Counted from the first letter of the stretch, positions 8,000 through 15,727 are shown. The stretch is DNA of 25,642 nt from Firmicutes bacterium CAG:170 (GCA_000436735.1 FR887127.1:2672-28313), one strand, 5' to 3'. Numbers and translations: made by a program. Notes: generated by a model not told the origin, from the letters alone.

Positions 8000-9343
8000 T
8001 TACATATACTGATACTTTTTCCGTTTGGCGAAGAGGAAAATGACGGAAATGATCGTTGCGAAGACTTCCGCGACGGTAATCGCGTACCAGATGCCGTCCA
8101 CATCAAACAGAAGCGGCAGAAGAATGACGGAGGACGTCTGGAACACGAGCGTCCGCAGGAAGGAGATCGCGGCGGAAATGAAGCCGTTGTTTAGCGCCGT
8201 AAAGAACGACGAGGCGAAGATATTGAAGCCTGCAAACAGGAAGGCGAAGGAGAAGAGCCGGAACGCATGACAGGTCAGGGTATACAGACCCTCGTCGTAG
8301 CCGACAAAGAGCTTCGCCAGCGGCGAGGCCAGCACCATGGCAAGAAACGTCAGCACGACGCCCGCGCCGCACATCAGCCGTGTGCTCATTTTCAGCATGT
8401 TTTTCAGCTCCGCATGGTTTTGAGCGCCGTAGTGAAAGCCGACGATCGGCGCGCTTCCGATGGAGAAGCCGATGAAAATGGCGACGAAAATAAACTGAAC
8501 GTACATCAGAACGCCGTATGCGGAGACGCCGTCCTCGCCGAGGTATTTCAGCAGCTGGAAATTGTAGATCATGCCGACGATGGAGGAGGAGATGTTGCTC
8601 ATCAACTCCGAGGAGCCGTTGCCGCAGGCGTTCAGGATCGGGCGAAGCTCCAGCCGTGTCCGGACGAGCCGCAGCTTACTGCTGTTCGGACGCAGGAAGT
8701 AGATCAGCGGGAAGAGGCCGCCGACGCACTGGCTGATGCCGGTCGCAATGGCTGCACCGGCAACACCCCAGTGGAAGCCGGCGATGAACAGCGCATCGAG
8801 CGCCATGTTCGTGACGCCCGCCGCAACGGTTGCGGCCAATCCGAGCTTCGGCTTTTCCGCCGCAATGAGGAAGCTCTGGAAAACGTTCTGGAGCATGAAC
8901 GCGGTCGTAAAGCCGATGACGATCCGGCCATAGAGCACGCAGTCGGGCAGCATTTCCGGCGTTGCGTGCAGGAACAGGGCTACCGGCTCCATAAACGTGA
9001 CGCCGAACACGGTGAGCAGAACGCCGACGATCACGGTAAAGAGGATCATCATGGAAAAATAGCGGTTTGCCTTCTCCGGCTCACGCTCGCCAAGCACCTT
9101 GGAAACGAGCGCGGTGCCGCCGGTGCCGATCATGAAGCCGATTCCGCCGAGCACCATGACGAACGGCATGATTAGATTGATCGCCGCAAAGGAGGTCTTT
9201 CCGGCGAAGTTCGAAACAAACAGACCGTCCACCACGCCGTAGATTGAGGTGAAGATCATCATAATGATGGACGGGAATACAAAGCGGAGCAGCTTCCCAT
9301 AGGTGAAGTGATCCGAAAGCTGGATTTGTGTTTTCACGTTCAT
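8000..9343 (-). CDS. MATE-family multidrug/cation efflux transporter
   Basis: A 447-residue polytopic membrane protein with the two-bundle, roughly 12-helix MATE pattern and family length. Visible segments include FPSIIMMIFTSIYGVVDGLF with the first-helix Asp, a GGIGFMIGTGG loop, and the second-half counterpart ISSSIVGMIYNF with GFSIGSAPIVGFHYGAQN. The last resembles MepA/DinF-type exporters, which expel cationic drugs in exchange for Na+ or H+. It follows the marR gene by 51 nt on the same strand, so repression and relief by an effector are likely. The start region is odd: AAGGAG lies 41 nt before the ATG, with a GC-rich hairpin in between (separate entry). No alternative start is better. 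Substrate unknown. Confidence 0.92.
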   Translation of the reverse strand: MNVKTQIQLSDHFTYGKLLRFVFPSIIMMIFTSIYGVVDGLFVSNFAGKTSFAAINLIMPFVMVLGGIGFMIGTGGTALVSKVLGEREPEKANRYFSMMILFTVIVGVLLTVFGVTFMEPVALFLHATPEMLPDCVLYGRIVIGFTTAFMLQNVFQSFLIAAEKPKLGLAATVAAGVTNMALDALFIAGFHWGVAGAAIATGISQCVGGLFPLIYFLRPNSSKLRLVRTRLELRPILNACGNGSSELMSNISSSIVGMIYNFQLLKYLGEDGVSAYGVLMYVQFIFVAIFIGFSIGSAPIVGFHYGAQNHAELKNMLKMSTRLMCGAGVVLTFLAMVLASPLAKLFVGYDEGLYTLTCHAFRLFSFAFLFAGFNIFASSFFTALNNGFISAAISFLRTLVFQTSSVILLPLLFDVDGIWYAITVAEVFATIISVIFLFAKRKKYQYM

Positions 9344-9390
9344 AGCACGCCGCCGGGCGGAATGAATATTTCCGGCGGCAGATTCTCCTT
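9344..9390 (-). promoter_or_regulatory. Hairpin separating Shine-Dalgarno and start codon of MATE gene
   Basis: AAGGAG (plus 9385-9390) is the only strong ribosome site before the ATG at 9343. The intervening sequence holds two perfect 8-bp arms, GCCGCCGG (plus 9372-9379 read on minus) and CCGGCGGC (plus 9349-9356), with a 15-nt loop. If the stem folds, the distance from AAGGAG to ATG shrinks to five plus five unpaired bases, near the normal optimum. Unfolded, the spacing is far too long. Confidence 0.6.
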
Positions 9391-9394
9391 ATGT

Positions 9395-9859
9395 TCAGAT
9401 TTTTGATTCGGCGGACGTGTCCGTTTCCCGAAGCACAGCCTCAAAAAGAGTGCGGAAGCGCGCCATCAGCTGAATAAAGCGCTCGCATTCCTCGGGCGTC
9501 ATCCGGCGCAGTGCCTCTGCCTCCGCCTCCGGGATGCGGTCCACGCGGTCGTGCGCCAGCTGTAGGCCGCTGTCCGTCAGGCGTACCGGCTTGCTGCGCT
9601 GGTCTGCGCCGGGGGAGAGTGTCAGATAGCCGCCGGCCTCCAGCTTCTTGAGCGCGGAATTCACGGTCTGCTTCGGCTCGCGAAGAAATTCACAGATGCG
9701 GGCCTGCGTGAAGGAGTCAGGCTCCATGCGCAGCGTATAGAGGATCCAGAATGCGCATTCCGGCAGGCCGCATTTCTTCACGGCACTGCGGTAGACGTCG
9801 TCCAGCAGCTTGGTTTCCCAGTTATAGGCGAGCAGCGCCCGGAAGGAAGCATCGTCCAT
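9395..9859 (-). CDS. MarR-family transcriptional repressor
   Basis: 154 residues, the usual MarR length. The frame extends upstream to 10117, but the ATG at 9859 is chosen because AAGGAG lies 9 nt before it and the promoter and operators would otherwise be inside the gene. The winged-helix region is clear: FTQARICEFLREPKQTVNSALKKLEAGGYL followed by a wing with SPGADQRSKPVRLTDSG. The dimerisation helices flank it. Two identical palindromes in its promoter point to autoregulation, and the MATE gene follows in the same direction, so it most likely controls the pump in response to a small molecule. Confidence 0.9.
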   Translation of the reverse strand: MDDASFRALLAYNWETKLLDDVYRSAVKKCGLPECAFWILYTLRMEPDSFTQARICEFLREPKQTVNSALKKLEAGGYLTLSPGADQRSKPVRLTDSGLQLAHDRVDRIPEAEAEALRRMTPEECERFIQLMARFRTLFEAVLRETDTSAESKI

Positions 9860-9879
9860 TGCAAATCTCTCCTTATCCG

Positions 9880-9928
9880 TCCGAAATCGGACGATAAACA
9901 GTATAGTCCGATTTCGGATATTTGTCAA
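9880..9928 (-). promoter_or_regulatory. marR promoter with two operator palindromes
   Basis: On the minus strand there is a perfect TTGACA (plus 9923-9928), a 17-bp spacer and TATACT (plus 9900-9905). Palindrome O1, TCCGATTTCGGA (9907-9918), fills the spacer. O2, TCCGAAATCGGA (9880-9891), its exact reverse complement, lies just downstream of the -10. Start-to-start distance is 27 bp. Binding would block polymerase at both positions. Confidence 0.85.
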
Positions 9929-9974
9929 GGGCAGAATACCACAAAAATGGAAGAATGACGGACCGTATGCATAC

Positions 9975-10005
9975 AAAACGCCTGCATCCCGGTGGGATGC
10001 AGGCG
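9975..10005 (-). terminator. Terminator of the ADP-ribosylglycohydrolase gene
   Basis: A perfect 12-bp stem (9979-9990 with 9994-10005) has a 3-nt loop, followed on the minus strand by TTTTG. It separates this gene from the marR promoter. Confidence 0.75.
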
Positions 10006-10024
10006 AACAGTGACGGGAATACTT

Positions 10025-10065
10025 GCGTGCAGCGGGCTTTGCGAAAGCGTGCAGAGGCTTTGCGG
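10025..10065. repeat. Short imperfect direct repeat in a 3' untranslated region
   Basis: GCGTGCAGCGGGCTTTGCG (10025-10043) recurs at 10047-10065 as a copy with a few differences (GCGTGCAGAGGCTTTGCGG), 22 bp apart. It lies between the ADP-ribosylglycohydrolase stop and its terminator. No function can be assigned. Confidence 0.5.
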
Positions 10066-10089
10066 AGGGGGAGTGGGTAGACGCAAATC

Positions 10090-11217
10090 TCAGCTGCGGG
10101 CGTATTTCTCGATCCACTCCGGCGGCAGCGGCGTGTCCGGCGGAAGCTGCTGCACGATACAGAGGTCGTCCGCAAGCTCCATCAGAACGTCATACAGCTC
10201 CAATCCGGTTTTCCAGCGGCTTTCGATGGCGTCAAAGCCGAGCCACGCGCCTATGATATTGCCGGTCACGGCTCCGGTGGAATCGCTGTCTCCGTCGTGA
10301 TTGACAGCGGCGGTCAGCGCGGCGGAGAAATCATCCACATGGCGCAGACTGCAATAGACGGCGATGGCCAGCGTCTCCTCCGCGACCCATCCGCCGCCAA
10401 GCGCGGTGATGTTCTCAAGATCGTCTGCCTGCGGCTCCTGCGCCAGTTGGACGGCGCGGTCGATGCAGGCGAGAAGTGTTTCTGTCTTGGGTGTTCCGGC
10501 GAACTGCTCCGCAATGGCGTGCTGCGACTGCAGCACAAGGTCAAGAAGGCTCTGCGGCTCTGCATTCCGGTAGACGATTCGGTTGAGAAGGTCTGTCAGC
10601 ATTGCGGCGGGAAGATAGCCGAGCGGATGACTGTGCGTGATGGCTGCGATCTGTGCGCCCTCCATCGAGATCGCCCTGATATCCTCCGAATGCAGCATTG
10701 CGGCCGGTGCGACGCGCATGACGCCGCCGCAGCCCTTGCTGTTGTTCAGCGGAGCGGCGATAAAGTCCGTGACGCTGCTCTTCGGACGCTCGGCCAGCGC
10801 CGACAGACAGGTGTTTCCCGGCGCTCTGCGGCTGTATAGCTCCGGGTATTGCAGGAGTCGGCTGCCGTGCCGGGAGCCAACGGGCTGCGGCGGCTGCGCG
10901 CCGAGACGCTGTGTCGAGAGCCAGTCCGCGTAGGCGGACTCCACATACTTCCGCAGAGGGATCGACGTTCCGTTGAGACGATTCTGCGTCAGGCCGGAGA
11001 GAATGCCTTCGGCTGTGAACAGCGTCATCTGGGTGTCGTCGGAGATCAGGGCCTTTCCAGTACGGCCGTCAAAATCATAGCGCTGAATGCCGCCGGGGCC
11101 ATAGCGCTTGCGGATATCGTCGATCCATAGAAATTCTACGGGATAACCAAGCGCGTCGCCTGCTGCGCCGCCCAAAAGACAGCCGCGGATGCGGTCGGAT
11201 ACTTCCTTGCAGATCAT
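10090..11217 (-). CDS. ADP-ribosylglycohydrolase (DraG/ARH family)
   Basis: 375 residues, typical of the family. Such enzymes remove ADP-ribose from modified proteins or from small ADP-ribosyl compounds using a two-Mg2+ centre. Visible motifs: GCLLGGAAGDALGYPVEF at the N-terminus, SDDTQM (59-64, metal-binding Asp60/Asp61), a central SKGCGGVMRVAP segment, THSHPLGY, and NHDGDSDSTGAVTG (306-319) carrying the C-terminal metal-binding Asp residues. ATG 11217 has GGGAG 9 nt upstream. It has its own terminator and no partner transferase or toxin gene adjacent, so it is probably a stand-alone hydrolase. Its substrate cannot be told. Confidence 0.93.
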   Translation of the reverse strand: MICKEVSDRIRGCLLGGAAGDALGYPVEFLWIDDIRKRYGPGGIQRYDFDGRTGKALISDDTQMTLFTAEGILSGLTQNRLNGTSIPLRKYVESAYADWLSTQRLGAQPPQPVGSRHGSRLLQYPELYSRRAPGNTCLSALAERPKSSVTDFIAAPLNNSKGCGGVMRVAPAAMLHSEDIRAISMEGAQIAAITHSHPLGYLPAAMLTDLLNRIVYRNAEPQSLLDLVLQSQHAIAEQFAGTPKTETLLACIDRAVQLAQEPQADDLENITALGGGWVAEETLAIAVYCSLRHVDDFSAALTAAVNHDGDSDSTGAVTGNIIGAWLGFDAIESRWKTGLELYDVLMELADDLCIVQQLPPDTPLPPEWIEKYARS

Positions 11218-11261
11218 GTGGTTCAGCTCCCATTATCGTTCTTGTGTGGAGTTCTACGGGA

Positions 11262-11267
11262 ATTATA
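11262..11267 (-). promoter_or_regulatory. Possible -10 element for the ADP-ribosylglycohydrolase gene
   Basis: A perfect TATAAT on the minus strand lies about 45 nt before the start codon. No good -35 is visible at 16-18 bp, so this is tentative. Confidence 0.4.
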
Positions 11268-11292
11268 CAGCATTTTCCTCCGGATGGATAGC

Positions 11293-11325
11293 AAAAAATG
11301 CGCGCGCCGCAGGGTGCGGCGCGCG
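11293..11325 (-). terminator. Terminator of the DUF2238-like gene
   Basis: A 10-bp all-GC stem (11301-11310 with 11316-11325) has a 5-nt loop, followed on the minus strand by CATTTTTTGC. Confidence 0.85.
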
Positions 11326-11344
11326 TGAAGTGCGGGTATTCCGG

Positions 11345-12106
11345 TTAGGCAAGCACCGTCTGGCTCGCTTCGCGGCGGGCAGCGCCCACGCGCGTGAATG
11401 CCGGATGGCGGCCCTTATCCAGCGCAAAGACGACGGCATAGACAACGGCTCCGAAGGTCTCGATCATCATATCGCCCATTGTGTCGATCAGGCCGATGTC
11501 GATATAGCCCTCGAGCGGTACGCCGTTGACGACGACGCTCTCGATGCTGTCAATGCTGCCGATCACGCCGGTCGCACTGCCGAGGTCATAGGAGTGGATG
11601 GCGCTGACCAGCGTATCGCGCTGCATATCCAGGCCGAACCAGCGATCCATGCCGAATTCATAGAATTCCCACAGCGCGGAAATGGCAATGGAGAATGCGA
11701 TGGCGAAAAGAATGCGCAAAAGACGGTCGCTCCGATATTTCTCATTCAGAAGGACGGGGATATAGGAGCCGAGCAGTGCGAAAACAACGCCGCCGCAGAG
11801 ATGCAGCATCTTGTCCCAATGCTCGATGCGGTAGTAGAGCTTGTAGATCCGGCCGGACATCGACGCAAGAATGTAAAACAGACAGAACACAAACAGTGTG
11901 TTGGACATACGCCAGTCCAGACAGGCCTCCAGCAGATAGGGAAGCGCAACGCCGATACCGACGAGCAAACAGACCAGCGCATCGGAGAGCGTTCCCATGC
12001 GCAGGGAGCGCACCATGGAATACAGGACAAATATCTCACAGGCCAGCCAAAGCCACGCGCGCCACGGCCGGGCCTCCGTCCGGACGCATTGCTTCATTTT
12101 TCGCAT
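11345..12106 (-). CDS. Polytopic membrane protein, DUF2238/YjdF-like
   Basis: 253 residues with about six to seven hydrophobic segments. The start at ATG 12106 (MRKMKQ) follows AAGGTG by 6 nt. The longer open frame upstream runs through the divergent promoters and is rejected. Conserved-looking features are HWDKMLHLCGG (Asp98, His102), ALWEFYEFGMD (Trp146-Glu147, Glu150) and GLIDTMGDMMIETFGA (Asp208, Asp212). This arrangement of charged residues in membrane segments matches the DUF2238 family, whose function is not established. Between them lies a soluble loop with VIGSIDSIESVVVNG. It has its own promoter and terminator, and is divergent from the zinc-ribbon gene. Confidence 0.75.
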   Translation of the reverse strand: MRKMKQCVRTEARPWRAWLWLACEIFVLYSMVRSLRMGTLSDALVCLLVGIGVALPYLLEACLDWRMSNTLFVFCLFYILASMSGRIYKLYYRIEHWDKMLHLCGGVVFALLGSYIPVLLNEKYRSDRLLRILFAIAFSIAISALWEFYEFGMDRWFGLDMQRDTLVSAIHSYDLGSATGVIGSIDSIESVVVNGVPLEGYIDIGLIDTMGDMMIETFGAVVYAVVFALDKGRHPAFTRVGAARREASQTVLA

Positions 12107-12176
12107 TTCGATCACCTTTCCAAAGACGCTGCCGCATGAAAATGAATTTTTGCGGCCATTTTTCATTTCTGACCTG

Positions 12177-12205
12177 ATTCTACAGCGGACGCGGGCTTCC
12201 CGCAA
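12177..12205 (-). promoter_or_regulatory. Promoter of the DUF2238-like gene
   Basis: On the minus strand there is a TTGCGG (plus 12200-12205), a 17-bp spacer and TAGAAT (plus 12177-12182). The leader contains a small hairpin (GCCGCA/TGCGGC, plus 12131-12156) before the ribosome site. Confidence 0.5.
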
Positions 12206-12299
12206 CGGACAAAAGGCGAACGAGTGTGACGTTTTTGGACAAAACGCGGCAAGTGTGGCAATTTTGGCCGTAAAGAGTCTGCCGGATGGCGCTGCCCGC

Positions 12300-12328
12300 T
12301 TGCAATGCGGCTGGGGGAGTGGTATGAT
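12300..12328 (+). promoter_or_regulatory. Promoter of the zinc-ribbon protein gene
   Basis: TTGCAA (12300-12305), 17-bp spacer and TATGAT (12323-12328) end 34 nt before the ATG at 12363. AAGGAG lies at 12350-12355. Confidence 0.6.
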
Positions 12329-12362
12329 AAGAATGGAAAGAAAGTGGAAAAGGAGTGCGAAT

Positions 12363-14339
12363 ATGGAAAACCAGAAGACCTGTCCGTCCTGCGGGGCGAC
12401 CTTCCCGGCGGAAACAAAGTTCTGCACCTGCTGCGGCACGCGGCTTCCGGATGCGCAGCAGCCGGAGCCTGTCAAGATGATGTTCTGCTTCAACTGCGGC
12501 GCGAAGATCCCGGCGGACGCCGCCGTATGTCCGAGCTGCGGAACGCCGCAGAAGCTGAAGAATAAACGGATGCGCAGACAGCATCCGGGACTGAAAAGGG
12601 CGGTCGCGGCGGTGCTTGCCGTGGCGGCGCTGGCGGGATGCGCACTGGGCGTGCGCACGCTGATCGGAAAGGGCGGCAAAACGGCGGACTACATCGTCTA
12701 CGCCAAGGACGGCGAGCTTATGTATTCCTCGACAAAGAAGCTGGAGCCAATCCAGCTGACGAAGAGGCTCTGCACGGATGGGCGCGACAACATTGATTTT
12801 GAGTACTTTGGAGATATCGTCCGCGTGAGCAGCGACGGGAAGAAGATCCTGTATCCGGATCGATGCGCGGAGGGGTCGGGCGTGACGCTTTACTGCCGTG
12901 ATCTTTCCAGAAATAACACGGAACCGGTCAAAATCGACACGGAGATCACGGAGTTTTATGTTGCAAAGGATTTTTCGAGCGTCCACTATCTGAAAGGCGA
13001 CGACGGCCTGCTGTACCGATACGATTTCAAGGAAAAGGAAAAAATCGCAAGCGGTGTGCAGGATATCTATGCGTCTGAGGATGGAAAGACGGTCGTGTTC
13101 CGGAACGACAGCGGAAACGCCTATTATAAAAGAACGGGAAAGGACAAGGAGAAGATCGGTCGTGCAGACTGGCTCAATCAGGTTTCTGCTGACGCATCCT
13201 CTGTTATTTACACAGGCGAGGACGGTGCATTTTACCGCTGGCAGAAGGACGCGGGAAGAAGCAAGCTGCCGATCGAGGGGTATATTGAATATCTAAATAC
13301 GGATGGAAAAGGATTCATTTCCAACAGCAACGAGCCGGATGTGATATCACTTACCGATTTGATCGTGGATGACATGGTGGAAACCGATGCAGGCGAGATG
13401 CCTGCAATGGCCGAGCCGCACTATTCGGATTATGAGAATATCTCTGACTATGAAAAGGCATATGAAGAATATGCAAGTCAGAAAGAAAGCAGTGAGGCGA
13501 AGGAATACCGTGAGTATCTCCGGTCGGCGGCAGTGAATGCATATTCCTCCACACTTTTCTATTTTGACGGGGAACAGACGATCGAGCTTTCAGACAGCGT
13601 ATTCAATGTATGGGGCAGTGCGGAAGACGAGCTTGGCATTCTTTACACGGAATACAACACAGATGACCCGACGCTCAAAATATCGGAAATACCCACCGGA
13701 CGGGATACGTCAAGCATTCTCGACGATGTGAAGAAAGAGCTGGTCTATGCGCGGGGAGATCAGCTTTACACGGTCGCAGAGGTCGGGAATCTGAGCAGAG
13801 CAGGTATTTCGGGTGATGGAACGATGCTCTACTATTTGTATTATGATGAGGATCAGGTTGGGGACCTGATGAAGGCGAAGATCACATCCAAAGGAGTTGA
13901 GGAACCGGAGCTGGTAGACAGCGATGCCGCAGGCGCGATGTGCGTCCGTAACCAACTGTATTATTACAAATTTACAGAGGATGACGAAGTAGAACTATAC
14001 TGTGATGGCCTGCTGCTGGATAAGGATGTGAATTCGCGCACTGCGGACGATACGCATGGAAAGCTTGCGTATTTTGCGGATTGGAACACAAATCGCGATG
14101 AGGGAACGCTGAAGCTGACAGACGGGAAAAAGAGTGTGAAGGTCAGTGAAGATGTGAGCAGCTTCATTATGACGCCAAACGGCGGTCTGGCGTATCTTAC
14201 TGATTACAGCAGGAGCAGGGAGGAAGGAACGCTGTATTTCTACAACGGAAAGAAGTCCGTGCTGCTGGATTCGGATGTGGAATATGTATATTACCCAAGA
14301 ACATACTATTACTGCTACTGCGGGCATATTGGATATTGA
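12363..14339 (+). CDS. Membrane protein with two zinc ribbons and a large propeller-like domain
   Basis: 658 residues. ATG 12363 follows AAGGAG by 7 nt; longer in-frame starts have no ribosome site. The N-terminus holds two zinc ribbons: Cys7/10/21/24 (CPSCG...CTCCG) and Cys42/45/56/59 (CFNCG...CPSCG). A basic linker and one membrane segment (about 79-98) follow, then about 550 residues predicted outside. That part has repeating short beta-rich units, such as KDGELMYSSTK, GDDGLLYRYD, EDGAFYRWQ, RGDQLYTVA, EGTLKLTDGKKSVKV and EGTLYFYNGKKSVLL, suggesting beta-propeller blades. An acidic Glu/Lys-rich insert lies near 13430-13510. The C-terminus is unusually Tyr/Cys-rich (YYYCYCGHIGY). Zinc-ribbon plus single-span proteins of this layout are common in Clostridia and mostly uncharacterised; no function is claimed. 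Confidence 0.85.
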   Translation: MENQKTCPSCGATFPAETKFCTCCGTRLPDAQQPEPVKMMFCFNCGAKIPADAAVCPSCGTPQKLKNKRMRRQHPGLKRAVAAVLAVAALAGCALGVRTLIGKGGKTADYIVYAKDGELMYSSTKKLEPIQLTKRLCTDGRDNIDFEYFGDIVRVSSDGKKILYPDRCAEGSGVTLYCRDLSRNNTEPVKIDTEITEFYVAKDFSSVHYLKGDDGLLYRYDFKEKEKIASGVQDIYASEDGKTVVFRNDSGNAYYKRTGKDKEKIGRADWLNQVSADASSVIYTGEDGAFYRWQKDAGRSKLPIEGYIEYLNTDGKGFISNSNEPDVISLTDLIVDDMVETDAGEMPAMAEPHYSDYENISDYEKAYEEYASQKESSEAKEYREYLRSAAVNAYSSTLFYFDGEQTIELSDSVFNVWGSAEDELGILYTEYNTDDPTLKISEIPTGRDTSSILDDVKKELVYARGDQLYTVAEVGNLSRAGISGDGTMLYYLYYDEDQVGDLMKAKITSKGVEEPELVDSDAAGAMCVRNQLYYYKFTEDDEVELYCDGLLLDKDVNSRTADDTHGKLAYFADWNTNRDEGTLKLTDGKKSVKVSEDVSSFIMTPNGGLAYLTDYSRSREEGTLYFYNGKKSVLLDSDVEYVYYPRTYYYCYCGHIGY

Positions 14340-14345
14340 TCTGAA

Positions 14346-14380
14346 CAGCGGGCGGCTTTCAAAGCCGCCCGCTGCGTTTG
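14346..14380 (+). terminator. Terminator of the zinc-ribbon gene
   Basis: A 12-13 bp GC-rich stem (14346-14358 with 14362-14374) and small loop are followed by CGTTTGCTT, a weak T-tract. It lies between convergent genes and begins 7 nt past the stop codon. Confidence 0.7.
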
Positions 14381-14381
14381 C

Positions 14382-15620
14382 TTATTGTGCCTGCTTTTCC
14401 GACTCTGCCTGCCGGAACGCGCAGACCTGATAGAGAAGCTGCGCGGCTTCCAGCCGGGTCATGGGGGACTCCGCGGCGGCAAGCTCCACGGTGAAGCCCG
14501 CCGCCGTCAGCGCGGCCACGGCATCCTGCGCCCACGCGGGGACAGTTTGCTCCGTCTCCTGCGAGAATACCGCCTGTGTGTCCGGCTGCGGAAGCTTCAT
14601 CAGCCCCTGCACCATGACGGCGGCCTCCGCGTGCGTCAGCGCGTCGGAAGGACGGAAGAACACGCCTGCTTCCGTTGCTGCGCCGGAGACGACGCCGCTG
14701 CGGAGGGCGGAGACGATATACGGACGCATCCACTGCGGCGTGTCCGTTTCATCGGCGAAGCCGGAGGTCAGCGCGGCTTCCTCTGGCGCGCTGTCGAGCA
14801 GATGCATCGCCATGATCAGAAATTCTCCGCGCCCGATCGCTTCGTCCGGCGCAAAGCAGAGATGTCCGGCGACCGTCCGGCCGGTATAGGCGCCCTGCTC
14901 CCGGAGCCAGACACCCAGATACTGCGCGTCCTCGTCAAGATCGCTGTAGACGGCGCGGTCGGTCGGCTTAACGATCTTGATCTTGACGCAGGCCTCGTTC
15001 GATACGTTTCCGGCGGGATCGGCGGCGGTAAAGACGAAGCTGTCCTTGCCGACCTTGTTTTCCTCCGGCGTGTAGGTGAAGGTACCGTCCTCGTGCAGCT
15101 CGACGGTACCGCGCTTGGGCGCGCGGACGAGCGTGTAGGTCAGCGCGTCGCCGTCCGGATCGGAGACCTTGAGCGTCCCGCAGTTCGAGATGTTTTTATA
15201 GGTCTCGAACGTGCTGTCTGCCGCTGCGGGCGGCTGATTTTTCCCGTTGAGAAGGGAAATGCGAAGCTCGCTCGCCATACCGACGCCGTTGGAATAGACT
15301 GGGCGGTAGTAGAGCGAGCACTCCGCCTCTGCGTCGGAGACCGGCTCCACATGGAGCTGCTCCAGCGCGGCGGCGGGCAGAACATCCCCGGCGCAGACAC
15401 GCCGTGTGCCGTATCGGACGGTGCAGACGGCGGGCGAGGGGACGGCGGAAATAAAGACGCCGCTCAGAGCGGAGGCGTCCTCGCTGAACGCCTCCTGTGA
15501 CAGGCAGCTGACGGTGCGGCTGTCCAGCTCCAATGTGGCGGCCAGCGCCGTACCGCTCAGCGCTGCGGTGAGAAGCAGCAGGGCCAGCGCCCTGCGAAGT
15601 CCTTTGCAATGCAGATTCAA
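14382..15620 (-). CDS. Secreted Ig-like/cadherin-type protein with SLH modules
   Basis: 412 residues from a TTG start at 15620, chosen because AGGAGG ends 7 nt upstream and a signal peptide follows at once (Arg9-Arg10, Leu-rich core, cleavage after ALA, residue 27). The in-frame ATG at 15638 lies upstream of the Shine-Dalgarno, so that reading would translate the ribosome site itself. Order: an N-terminal beta-rich domain (about 35-125, with SAVPSPAVCTVRYG and RRVCAGDVLPAAAL); an Ig-like/VCBS-type domain (about 129-216, SDPDGDALTYTLVRAP, GTFTYTPEENKVGKDSF); then degenerate SLH repeats (about 230-405, including GFADETDTPQWMRPYIVSAL and FRPSDALTHAEAAVMVQ). It probably attaches to secondary cell-wall polymer. 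Its role, structural or adhesive, is not shown. Confidence 0.88.
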   Translation of the reverse strand: MNLHCKGLRRALALLLLTAALSGTALAATLELDSRTVSCLSQEAFSEDASALSGVFISAVPSPAVCTVRYGTRRVCAGDVLPAAALEQLHVEPVSDAEAECSLYYRPVYSNGVGMASELRISLLNGKNQPPAAADSTFETYKNISNCGTLKVSDPDGDALTYTLVRAPKRGTVELHEDGTFTYTPEENKVGKDSFVFTAADPAGNVSNEACVKIKIVKPTDRAVYSDLDEDAQYLGVWLREQGAYTGRTVAGHLCFAPDEAIGRGEFLIMAMHLLDSAPEEAALTSGFADETDTPQWMRPYIVSALRSGVVSGAATEAGVFFRPSDALTHAEAAVMVQGLMKLPQPDTQAVFSQETEQTVPAWAQDAVAALTAAGFTVELAAAESPMTRLEAAQLLYQVCAFRQAESEKQAQ

Positions 15621-15693
15621 AAGATTACCTCCTGACAATTTGAAGTGACAGGGGTAGTTTTTGCAGGCGTTTGCAAAATATTCTTGTGAAAGG

Positions 15694-15727
15694 AAAAAAA
15701 TACAGGACGGAGGCGGTTCCGTCCTGT
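15694..15727 (-). terminator. Terminator of the TauE pair
   Basis: A perfect 10-bp stem (15702-15711 with 15718-15727) has a 6-nt loop, followed on the minus strand by a seven-T run (plus 15694-15700). Confidence 0.88.

Noticed and set aside
9860..10117. N-terminal extension of the MarR gene to 10117
   Set aside because: The extension would translate through the consensus promoter, both operators and the neighbouring terminator; ATG 9859 has a good ribosome site.
12107..12679. N-terminal extension of the DUF2238-like gene to 12679
   Set aside because: It crosses the divergent promoters and is antisense to the zinc-ribbon coding start; ATG 12106 has AAGGTG upstream.
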